Assembly (NCBI RefSeq): GCF_029784165.1
Contig: NC_073696.1
Coordinates: 46,517,858-46,581,857 of the forward strand
Length of the DNA stretch: 64,000 bases
Direction of reading: 5' to 3'
Origin: Wyeomyia smithii
Taxonomy: Eukaryota; Arthropoda; Insecta; Diptera; Culicidae
In this document: one piece after another, positions 32,380 through 42,055 of the stretch
Numbering within the stretch: position 1 is the stretch's first letter
How the letters are laid out: every line of letters starts with the position of its first letter
The notes under the pieces: generated by a model
The model's database searches: none
What the model was told of the DNA's origin: nothing
The model's input: the letters and a program-made list of their open reading frames with translations, nothing else
Translations under genes and position numbers: made by a program

Positions 32380-34918
32380 GGGTAACGGGGGTATTTTGGC
32401 CCACATGCATATTTTGGCCCACCCGGTAACATTTTACGCATTTTATCTGATAATTTCAATGAATATTAGAAAACTATGCATGCAACATTGAATAACACAC
32501 CTAAGAATCATACTACACTATAATTTTCGGCGAAAAACTGACTCTTGGTAGTGTTATTTTGGAATTAGTTCATACATATTGTAACTCTCTAATTCATCCC
32601 TCCCTACGCGCACGGGGTAAATGTAGGGAGAGCGATCTCGGGGTCGTTCTTCTCCCAAGGCGGGTAAAATCAGGCTGTTCAATCTCACGTAGCCCGGAAA
32701 TATTTCACCCAGATGTGAATGGGAACTTTTCGCGAATCAATGACAAAGACTAGCGGTCGACTGTGGCCCGTCTACACACGCGAACCCTAACAAAGAAGGT
32801 ATGCTCACAAGCCGAGAGATGTCTAAGTTTTTAAACCGACCTAAAACAAGCGAGGGTTGGAAACCGCTTTACCGGTTCGGAGTACAGCGAACTTTTCAAA
32901 ACAAAAAGGAAAGTGTATGGACTCACGCACGACACTTGCGATAAACTTTTATCTGCTAGGCTTAACTTCGGTTATGAACAACTCACAAATTTTCCGTTAA
33001 ATACTATTTCCTTCCTGGTTGCCTTCAGCACAGTCCCGTGGGTTCCTTCTCTAGTCTCACTCGTCACTGAAGGACGACGATTGCCAATGTAGGATCCGAG
33101 TCAATCCGTCGGGACTCCAGCATTCGGGATGTTGCTTTACCCACCGTGAGTTTGGATACTGAATCGATCAAACCGCTCTTCCGTCTTCGTCTCCGCCGTC
33201 TGGTTAACTGTTGGATCGGGGACTGCTAGTCGAACTGGACAGCCGAAATGCCAACACGTGGACTGATTCGACTCAACGGCCTTTCTGTTTTTCGTCTCTG
33301 TAGGCCGATAGCCTCTTCGATCAGGGACCCCTAATCGACCTGTACCGCAGAAATGCCAGCACGTGGAATATAGCGACACAATCCAACACCTCTAAGCTTG
33401 AAGGCGGATTTTTCAGGGGTTTCTGTTCCTGCGAAATAAAACTCGGAAATTGATTCCAAGAGACGGAAAAAGGCCATATCAGGCCTTTTCCGTTTTTTTC
33501 TTGTTTTTATATTTTAAGTCGTACAGCGTGCACTAGCTTCTAAGTCGCAATGTGTATTATTTAGCTTCGTGCTCACTTCTACTTTTCTGTACTAACTTTA
33601 ACTACTTAATTTTCTGTGTATCCTTGTGGGTTTTTTTTTGTTATCTTCTTTGCCTTTGGTAAGACCAACACTTCCTTTTATATTATAAATTTTAAACGAT
33701 TGAAATATTCTTAAGACTGCGCCGCGCACTTCTACTCTTGTCGAAGGTCGGGATCAGAAGCAAGACATCTCCCCATCAGCCAAGCTTCTGAAGCTAAAGG
33801 TTGTTAGGAGGGAGTTTACATCAGCGAAAAGTAGCCGAAGTTTGACAATTCCTCCGCATCCGCTTGCGTTAGTTGGGTTCCGGAGGACGCGGTTAGTGAA
33901 TGTCCCTGATGTTTATTTTTCGGGGTCCGTTCACACCATTCTATGGGCAGGTATGACGGTTGGTACGCAGCCCCAGAAGTACACCGCTGCCAAATAATTT
34001 GGTAGTGGTAGTATTTCTGTCACCTAATCGAACTGTCAGCCTGATTTACAGAGCCAAACGAAGGAGAACGACTGCCCGTGAGTGTTGCAAATAGCTTGGG
34101 TTGAAGACCCAAGGCCAGTCCCTTTGAAACCGTTGGTTACAATATTCAAAGTCATGGCTGAGTCAACCCAAAGTCAAGAGGAAGTGGTAATATACAAGTC
34201 AACGTCCGGAAGCTATTGTAACAAATATGTATGCTTTTGAAACAATTCGTTGTTGTAGTAACATCAATAAAATGTCATAGAAACAGTTTGTATACTCTAA
34301 CATGCTGGAAAAAGTTGAAAAAATGATTAAACGCATGGCCGAAATATGTTTGCCTCCGTCTGAAGCAAACATATTTTGGCCATGCCAAGTTTTGACAACT
34401 CCCTTGATTACCGTTCGGCCGTTGCACGTGAATAAAGAAGTAGCTTGTGACAATTTACAGGTAATTACTTCTTAATTTATCACATTTAACTATATGAAAC
34501 TGGATGAGAATGCCTGTTAAACCGCTATGAACCAAATCATTTCATTTTTAAATGCCTTAAATTTACAAAAAATCACAGCAGAAGGATGTTCTCCTCAAAC
34601 CCACTATTTTTGCTCTGAAAATACCGATGATGATCTTAAATATAATTAGGCCGAACTTTTTCCATACACGTCTCTAGATATAAAGTGGGCCAAAGTAAAA
34701 ATTCGGTGGACCAAAATATGTTTTTAGTACTTCGTAGAAATTTTGATATTCCTAGGATATTTTTCAATATATTGCATTGTTGAACGGTGTATATTAAAAT
34801 AGACACTTAGCTTTTAACAATGGTATAATAGAGTCGATATATATGTTGAAAAATGGTGTTTGTTTGTAATGAACTGTGCGAACACTTCCCAAAGCTGGCC
34901 AAAATACCCCCGTTACCC
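32380..34918. mobile_element. GGGTAACGGGGG element, second copy, inverted, with an inserted LTR
   Basis: Starts GGGTAACGGGGGTATTTTGG and ends in its complement, TA on both sides (32378-79, 34919-20). Its two halves match 19372-20184 in reverse complement. The interior insert 32580-34223 accounts for the extra length. Confidence 0.85.
32580..34223 (+). mobile_element. Probable solo LTR (TGT...ACA)
   Basis: Begins TGTAACTCTC and ends ATTGTAACA, with CATAT to the left and AATAT to the right (4 of 5 match). It interrupts the GGGTAACGGGGG element cleanly. AATAAA at 33436, then a stem (ACGGAAAAAGGCC / GGCCTTTTCCGT, 33463-33493) and a T run. Within it, two imperfect tandem copies of about 105 bases (about 33150-33370) keep one minus-strand reading frame (STCWHFxxxxRLxVPD repeated). 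No pol gene, hence solo LTR or unusual non-autonomous element. Confidence 0.55.
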
Positions 34919-35286
34919 TAACAGCTAGTTAATTAGAATTTTTGCTTCCGTCATTAAAATTGTCGCAATTGATCAAAGTTCAGGTCTTTGCGATTCGTTT
35001 TCTTCGACTGATGAAAATAGTGGACCCCCGCTTAATCCGATCCTTACCCTGTATTAATACAGTTACGCATTCGTTTGTGCGTATGAGTGAATACAAAAGT
35101 CCTCAATTACACTGTGCTGTTTTTGTTCTTTTTTTTAATAATCTGATGTTGATAACAATTATAACACACAATTAATAATTCTTTGTTGCCTTTTCAACAG
35201 CTTCTTATGATGACCTTGGTCAAACGTAAGCTTGTCACGATTTTTAATCAGTAATCGTCTAAATTACGTTGTTGATTTTATTCTAG

Positions 35287-35538
35287 GCTTCACAAACCGT
35301 TGACACATCGGGTAATTTCCACCCGCAAGAATTTACCCACCATTACAAAGGTAAATTGACAACATAACCAGAATAGCTGTCACGAACGTTACCGCAGGGT
35401 TGTTATGAGATATGGTATTGCTTTATAGGTGGACTTCTAGGCTACGTGACTGTAGGACGACAGAACAGAAACCGCAACAATGGTACAGCAAATGGTTTTA
35501 AAGCTCATGACGTTGAGGTTCGTTGGGAATCTGTTTGA
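35287..35538 (+). CDS. Candidate last two exons of an interrupted gene
   Basis: Exon 35287-35350 follows TTTATTCTAG and ends AAAG|GTAAAT. Exon 35429-35538 follows GCTTTATAG and ends in TGA. The phases join to one frame: ASQTVDTSGNFHPQEF, then HHYKGGLLGYVTVGRQNRN, ending VRWESV. AATAAA at 35633-35638. Any 5' exons would be near or beyond the transposon nest ending at 35050; an adjacent splice-like segment at 35202-35226 does not fit the frame. It could be a gene cut by the nest or chance. Confidence 0.3.
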
Positions 35539-35735
35539 AATCGTACTAAAGAAATATTTTATGTGAAGCAAGGTGGGGCGGTGACAGGGGATCATGTTTT
35601 CTTCTTTCCTTCCAGTTCAGAACCGGTTGATGAATAAAAGTAACGATTGTATGTATCCCCAATTCATTGCGATAAAATCAGAAGATTCTCGAAGGTACTT
35701 TCCCTCAATTGTTTTGTTGTTGTTTTTGGATTTCC

Positions 35736-35801
35736 TATATAAGAGGTACGTGTACTGGCTTTCGTAAAGTAGTTTGTAACCAGTATCGAACGTTAAAGGA
35801 G
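35736..35801 (+). promoter_or_regulatory. TATA box and non-coding first exon, family type
   Basis: TATATAAG at 35736-35743 followed by AGGTACG; AAAGTAGTTTGTAACC begins 31-33 bases from the TATA start. The leader ends AAAGGAG|GTTAGT at 35801. The same order occurs at 37842 and 63208(-). Confidence 0.75.
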
Positions 35802-36147
35802 GTTAGTAATTAGTCATTTTGACCGTTTTGATTTACCGGAAAGTTATTATATAAAGTTAAGTTAGAGTGATTTGTGCAATTATTTTTTTTTTACGTAGTA
35901 CCAAAGCAAGTGATGTTTAGACGAATTAACCACACGATTAGCCAAATTTTGGAACAGATTTTAGTATTTTGATAATTTCATTTTCGAAAATGTTTATTCC
36001 CTGAAGAATGAGAAAAAGTAGAATTCATTTAAGGTGTTGAGTAAATTTCAAACCCATCAGGAAACACGTTAAAAGTGCAGTTGAAAAAAACCTTTTCCCA
36101 AATTATGAAACTATGAATCTTTTTTTTTTTAGTTTTATATATGTACA

Positions 36148-36501
36148 ATGCATTCCATCAGTATCACTCTCGTGCTCACAATGGTCGGATTAGTAATTGC
36201 GCATCCGCAAAGTGATGTACCGAAAGATGGTACTGCTCTACTGAGTGACCCAACAGGCCAAGGTGAGGCACCTGCCTTGCCATCCGTAGGACTTACGGCC
36301 GACACAGCAGCAATCGATCTTGCCCAGATAGATGATGCGGACAGTAAAGCCGAACAAGCGGTTCGCCAGAAGCGTCACTATGGAGGAGGCTGGCGATATC
36401 CCAGATATGGATACGGCTATGGAGGTCATAGATATTATGGCGGTCATAGAGGTTATGGGGGCCATAGGAGATACGGATATTATCCATACCGTAGATGGTA
36501 G
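36148..36501 (+). CDS. Gly-Tyr-rich prepropeptide (family member A)
   Basis: 117 residues. Signal peptide MHSISITLVLTMVGLVIAHP, then QSDVPKDGTALLSD. The propart has AAIDLAQIDDADSKAEQAV and the cleavage site RQKR at about residue 76. The mature chain HYGGGWRYPRYGYGYGG carries GGHR(G/R)YG repeats, more basic than its paralogues, and ends YYPYRRW. The first exon is non-coding; the intron 35802-36132 (331 bases) ends in a long T run plus AG 15 bases before the ATG. AATAAA at 36537-36542. The next paralogue lies 2.0 kb downstream in the same orientation, indicating tandem duplication. Composition resembles nematode YGGYG antimicrobial peptides and insect cuticle glycine-rich proteins; the actual role is unknown. 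Confidence 0.85.
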   Translation: MHSISITLVLTMVGLVIAHPQSDVPKDGTALLSDPTGQGEAPALPSVGLTADTAAIDLAQIDDADSKAEQAVRQKRHYGGGWRYPRYGYGYGGHRYYGGHRGYGGHRRYGYYPYRRW

Positions 36502-36559
36502 AGTCAGTAACCAGGTTAGAGAGGTAAGAGGTTTGTAATAAAATAATAAAAATGATTAG

Positions 36560-37840
36560 GTACATGTACGTGTTTTTATTGATTTTTTCATATATTTCTG
36601 TCGCTTTTCCATTAGTTGAGTGCATAATGATACCAATTTACCACTTAAATTTGTCTTCCTAAAAGATCTTTTTTAATTTATATAGATAATCAGCTGGTTT
36701 TTCATTTTGCTCCGACTGAAAACTACTGTTGAATAAATTATTTTTGAACAAAACCAATATGAAATTAAATCTACTTAAATTTGATGCGATTCGAAGTATG
36801 TTTTGGTCCAGAAATATTAAAGAACAATTACAATTCAACCAAGCTCTTGGTGAAAAACAATATTACTACAGGCGAAGGATAGTTAAGTTTTTCACAACAA
36901 TTTTTATGATTCATTCCAGTTAGCATTTTTTGCACCATCGTAATAAAAATTAGAAAAAAATGGATGACTTTTTTACTGAAATTTTGAGGAGAAACTCTTA
37001 CGATTTTTTTATACCTTTCTCCATAAATCTTATTCAAATAGGTTAGATTTTTCAAAAGATTATTACACCAATCCAAAAAGTACAACAATGGATAGCAAGT
37101 TAATGTCAAAATAATAGTTAATAATCTCAAAATAAGCCTAATAAGTCTCACCGTATTCTATTCGCTGCCTTTTCTGTCCCAAATTGATCAATCTGTTGTC
37201 ACGATTTTCAACGAACAAACACTTCAATCCAGTTTCCTTGTTTATGTTCTTGGCTATACGTTATTGACTGAGCCGCTTGCGTATGGCAATGCCGAACAGA
37301 GAGGAATCCCCATTTTCGGTTTCCCCTCGCCAGTACAGCTTTCAACTAACATCTGATCCACATGAATAATAGTTTGTCTAGGTTTACCTTAACTATCAGA
37401 CGAGAGGGTTTTTTACGTCCGGTACCGGCTGGAGTTGTAATGTAAACAATTCAGTAGCCGAATAGTCATAATGATAAAAGGAGCTGACGAGTTGTTGTTT
37501 TGCGATCTTATTAACAAACTAGGAAAGCTTCCATGATGACGGTTTCGAGATCGCGCGGTCCGTGTCTATACGGATAGATGGACCGCAGCAGCCAATATGA
37601 GTCGCGTGATGTTTGGCGTTCAGCGTTGGCGGGGATCTTTTTAAGACGACCTTGCTCAAAAACATACTTTATATGGATTAAAGTGATGAGGCGTGGTAGA
37701 GCGATGATAATGTTTTGTCCCTTCGATTCAGCCCTGTACAGGTTGATTAATAGGAATAGTTCTTGTACGTATGTGTAAATTGTGGGGGATGAGTTTTCTG
37801 GTGATTAAACTTGTAAACAAAGTGTTGTTAAATTCGCGTT
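36560..37840. other. Spacer between tandem paralogues
   Basis: No gene supported. A patch at 37540-37630 (CGCGGTCCGTGTCTATACGG) is GC-richer; otherwise AT-rich. Regulatory elements for member B are expected at the right end. Confidence 0.35.
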
Positions 37841-37841
37841 T

Positions 37842-37910
37842 TATATTTAAAGGGTTCGAGATCTGGTTATGACTAAAGTAGTTTACCATTGAAGCTAAGA
37901 GCTACAAGAG
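37842..37910 (+). promoter_or_regulatory. TATA box and non-coding first exon, family type
   Basis: TATATTTAA at 37842-37850, then AAAGTAGTTTACC about 34 bases on; the leader ends GCTACAAGAG|GTTAGT at 37910. It matches the layout and several words of the leaders at 35736 and 63208(-). Confidence 0.75.
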
Positions 37911-38453
37911 GTTAGTTATTTATCACACTGAAAGTACACGTGATTCTAAAAAAATTCGAGACTACCTCGTGTGTGTTGATGTGAATATTACTGGAATATT
38001 CTGTGAATTAGTTTTGTCTCGTGACTTCATTTCGGTTATAAACTTCATTGAATTACTTCCAGTTACTGCAATTGTTTTAAGCGATAGTGATTCAGGAATA
38101 ACCAGTATCAAATGCAAATAAGAAAGATTTCAAGTTTATTTCTACAAAGTGCCAAAGTGACTAAGTAATGTTTCTATAATCAACAGACCGAATCTGCATG
38201 ATTAATAAATTATAGTAAAAACAAATATGGTTTCAAGTGTTGCGAAGAATTTTGTTCGTTATACTCATTGAATATTTAAAGGAACTGATTAGACAAAAGA
38301 AAAAAAATCCATGACGGATAGCACGATATATTTAGATGTGATGTTGGAATAGTGTTAAACTGAAACATGCAAATAAATTTTAAAACACTCAAACTGATCA
38401 TTTCGTTTTCCCAACAAATATTTCATATTTTATCCGTTCCAGATTTCAATACA

Positions 38454-38921
38454 ATGCAGCCCATCTGTCTCGCACTTGTAATGGCAATCATCGGATCGGC
38501 CATTACTCTTCCGCAGAATGATATGTCGACCGCATTGAATGACACTGCATCTTTGAATAAACCGCTAGAAGCGGTAGCCTCCGATGATTCATCCGTGGGA
38601 CTAACGGTGGATGATGCAGCGGTCGATCTTGCCCAGGTTAATGACGCGGACAGTAATGTCGAGCAATCGGTTCGTCAGAAGCGTCAGTTCGGAATTGGAT
38701 TAGGCGGACTTGGTGTCGAATTGGGTCTGGTCGGTGGAACGGGCTTCGGGTATCCTGGCTATGGTGGTTATCCTGGCTATGGAGGACCTGGCTACGGATA
38801 TGGAGGTTATGGAGGATATGGTGGATATGGAGGATATGGTGGATATAGAGGATATGGAGGATACGGAGGCTATAGAGGTTACAGAGGATATGGTGGATAT
38901 CGTCCTTACCGTAAATGGTAA
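38454..38921 (+). CDS. Gly-Tyr-rich prepropeptide (family member B)
   Basis: 155 residues from the ATG at 38454. The longer in-frame start at 38367 lies inside the intron (37911-38442, acceptor CCGTTCCAG), so it is rejected. Signal peptide MQPICLALVMAIIGSAITLP, then QNDMSTALND. The propart has AAVDLAQVNDADSNVEQSV and cleavage RQKR at about residue 76. The mature chain begins QFGIGLGGLGVELGLVGG and turns into about ten GYGG/GYRG units ending YRPYRKW. Codons within the Gly-Tyr block are repetitive (GGATAT), so unit number may vary. A hAT element occupies the 3' UTR six bases after the stop; AATAAA comes only at 39785-39790. Confidence 0.85.
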   Translation: MQPICLALVMAIIGSAITLPQNDMSTALNDTASLNKPLEAVASDDSSVGLTVDDAAVDLAQVNDADSNVEQSVRQKRQFGIGLGGLGVELGLVGGTGFGYPGYGGYPGYGGPGYGYGGYGGYGGYGGYGGYRGYGGYGGYRGYRGYGGYRPYRKW

Positions 38922-38934
38922 AGTTTGTTATCAG

Positions 38935-39735
38935 CAGTGGTGGGCACCGCTAAACCAAAATTTAGCGACGCTAATCGCTAAGCCGCTAACCGGAAAATTT
39001 AGCTCGATAATCGCTAAACGCTAAACCCATATTAGTGGAACTTTCGCTAATCGCTAATCGCTAACTTCTTAATATGTAAATAGTCATATCGCCATATTCA
39101 TTGCTCATGTTTTGTAGGATTTGGACCACTTTGATCTTTTTTGGTTAAACAAACGAAAACAATTACTATTACGAAAACAAATAAGAGGTTCACGAAACGG
39201 TATTCATATTTGATTTTGTAAAAACAAGAATAACAAAAGTTATTTAGCTTGCATTGAAAATAGATACTCTTAGGAATGTTTTCATAAAAATTCAATTATT
39301 ATCTGAATCGAAAAAGTAGAACCAAAGTTGTCATAATTTCAAGCGCATTGCAATTTACTAAAGTCCTTAGAGTGCCGAAAATTCAATCTAGACCTTGTGC
39401 TTGTTCTTCAAAATGCTCCTGTGGCTTGTACGATAACTGGAACTCCATTCTAGGGTAAAAAAACTGACAGAAGTAACTTTCGCAGTAAAGTATGTTCATC
39501 TTTCGAAGCAATTCACGTACGCCATCAGCAATTTACAGTTTTTCTAAATATTTCTATTGTCGCTTTTCTACAAAATTTAGCGAATTAGCGATTAGCGTTT
39601 CGAAGGCCAAAATTTTAGCGACGCTAACTGTTTCGCTAACCAGCTCAAAAATTAGCGAAATCGCTAAATCGCTAACTGAATTTTAGCGTCGCTAATTAGC
39701 GAATTAGCGAATTAGCGGAATAATGCCCACCACTG
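38935..39735. mobile_element. 801-bp hAT-type non-autonomous element in a 3' UTR
   Basis: GTTATCAG at 38927-38934 is exactly repeated at 39736-39743 (8 bp). Termini CAGTGGTGGGCA and its complement. Both subterminal regions carry many TTAGCG(A) motifs in both orientations, as hAT transposase sites often do. No transposase. No AATAAA was seen inside it, so the host transcript may read through to 39785. Confidence 0.93.
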
Positions 39736-39799
39736 GTTATCAGATTAGTAGAATGAAATGATGAGATTGTGATATTCGATTTACAATAAACCTATACAA

Positions 39800-41380
39800 C
39801 ACGTTGATAAATTTGTTTGATTTTTGTCCTTATCAATATTTCAATTTTTCATTCATCCATCAATTATTCATGTTGGCATATAAAAGTTTAAAATTAAAAC
39901 AAAAAAGTTATTTGTTTCAGTTTCATTAATGTACATATTGTCGGTTTCCTGCGACACTGGCACAACTCAAAGTTTTGCATTTTTAAGTTTTTGATAGCGA
40001 ACGATACCGAACAATGTAAATTTGCTCCACACAAAACCCCGTTTCGAAATTCATAAAAACTCCAAAGTTATGAGTAGAAGTGCCTTTGCTGCACAAATCG
40101 AAATTTTCTTATAAAATTATTAAAAGTAAGGTTTTAACTTGCACAACGTGCTCATAATAATAAATGATAATCGCAAAAATGTTGACTAATGTTGGCAATC
40201 TTGAAATTTGAAGTTTTCTTGAAAATTAAGAAATAAATTATTAACGCTAATTTTCAAACGCGTTTTCCTCGAAACTATGATTTTTGAGTTGTGTCAGTGT
40301 TGATCGTAACCGACGATATATTGCAACGCCGTATCCCACATGAATATTTGTCAATATGCCAACTTATATGCTATTTTGGCACATACTTCTCAAGCAATGA
40401 ACTTTAGATAACTTCGTAACCGAAATAAAAAAGCCTGTTATTCTATTTTAAAAAGCAGTATTTGTTCCATAATATTTTTACGTGGTATGCAACCTCAATT
40501 TTTTTTTTTTTGTATAATTCAACGAAACTGGTTTATGATCTTCCTAAACCTGTGAATTTGAGCAAAAATTATTTATGGCGACTGAAAAGACAATTAAAAT
40601 GTATTTTGTACTAATAACACATATTACAGCACATACTACATGAATGAAAAATCATTCGCCTGAGTGCCTGACACAGAGATGGCGTTGCAAGTCAAAAATC
40701 TTTGGGGTTGCCCGATTGTAGCTACATTAACTAGAATATTGTCAAAACAAAATGATATGTTAGTAACTCGTTCTCAAGTTGTTGCTTTCGGAGTGTCGAT
40801 GCCGCTGTTATTTTGGTTGCCATGGAAAAAGTGGATTTCGTGTTTTGATAAGACATTGCTTTCTGGTGAGACATAATACAGTTTAAGTGTCCAATCAGTA
40901 TAATTTGAAGAGTGGTTTTTGCCTGGTAAGAGTCATCTGCATAGAAATAAGGTTTTCTTTATAAGTCGATGTATCTGAATAATAACAGAAGATAGAGAAA
41001 AGTCGTTAATGGATGACTTAAAGGAAATTGTCTGAAATGATTTGAAAATATTGAAAAAAAAATTAAATTTGATTTCGTAAACTGAAAAAAAATATTGACA
41101 AAAAAAAAATTAAAAAAAATCGGTGATCTTAAATTTTTTAAAAAATATATTCAATTTTCCATTTAAAGACAATTTGGTTACCTAAAACTTTTAAGAACAA
41201 ATTAAAGCGGGTTCTCTCAAGCAAAATTTTCTTTCTAACAAAATTATTTTCGTCTTCAGCACGCTGAAAATGTTTCATAAACAATTCCCTATAAAAGCAT
41301 GGGCGTTCAAAAGCAAAATGCGTGAAAAATGCTGACCTAAAAAAAATTTTTTAAGAAAAATCTTTTTTCAAGAGTGTCCA
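39800..41380. other. AT-rich intergenic DNA
   Basis: No gene seen. Long A/T homopolymers near 40500 and 41055-41125. Confidence 0.35.
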
Positions 41381-41551
41381 CTAGGGTGGGACAAAAAATA
41401 AATGTTAGCTCCCATGCACTTTTCGTGTTCCGCATGGGTCCCATAACAACTGTGTAACTTTTCAGATCGATCAGTAAAACGCCCGATTTGCGCCCGATTT
41501 TTTAAGTTTCCATACGTTTTTATATGGGAAAATCCACTTTTTCAATACTTA

Positions 41552-41840
41552 TTCTCTAGAGATGTCAAGTTAGCTCTTAAAAAAATATCGATACATGATG
41601 TTTGTAGGAAATTTTCCTGGGAAAAACTCTTCTGAAGACCGTAAGGCGCTACGATGCTTGTATTGCTGTAAAATTTAATGGTGAGCCGTTCGTCAGATAT
41701 TCAATCAGTCTGGGGTGAATGTCTTTTTTCACAAGCAAGGTAGCGCCTTGCGATCTTTAGAAGAATTTTTCCCAGGAAAATTTTCTATAAATATCATGTA
41801 TTGATACGTTTTTAGGAGCCAACTGGACATCTCTATAGAA
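41552..41840. repeat. 99-bp-arm inverted repeat
   Basis: Arms 41552-41650 and 41742-41840, loop 91 bases. Outer ends TTCTCTAGAGATGTC / GACATCTCTATAGAA; inner ends GTAAGGCGCT / AGCGCCTTGC. The arms are diverged at roughly one in six positions. Confidence 0.8.
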
Positions 41841-41983
41841 AAAGTTATGAAAAGGTGTTTTTACCATTGCTATACTAAACAAAGGTTATAAAATCGGTCG
41901 GAAAACGCAAAATAGATGCATGATCCGGAGGGCCGAATCGTATATACCATATGACTCAGCTCGACGAACTGAGCAATGTCTGT

Positions 41984-41999
41984 TCGTGTGTATGTGTGT

Positions 42000-42051
<52 letters not shown>

Positions 42052-42055
42052 ATGT
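41984..42055 (+). repeat. (TG)n microsatellite
   Basis: Mixed GTGTGTAT and pure GTGT tract, following the motif ACCATATGACTCAGCTCGAC, which recurs in altered form near 42280. Confidence 0.9.

Larger units (their letters stand above)
31500..35050. mobile_element. GGGTAGGGAAC element, fourth copy, blown apart by nested inserts
   Basis: Pieces 31500-31699, 32284-32377 and 34921-35050 line up in order with the outer copy at 20775-21754 (GATGAAATACTCGAAATGT, then TTTTGCAGGGGGTTTTCTT, then ACAGCTAGT ... GATCCTTACCC). The inserts are the TTTAA element (31700-32278) and the GGGTAACGGGGG element (32380-34918). The left terminus is eroded. Confidence 0.75.

Noticed and set aside
38367..38453. Longer N-terminus for member B starting at 38367
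   Set aside because: An intron acceptor at 38441-38442 lies downstream of that ATG, and the shorter start gives a signal peptide matching the paralogues.
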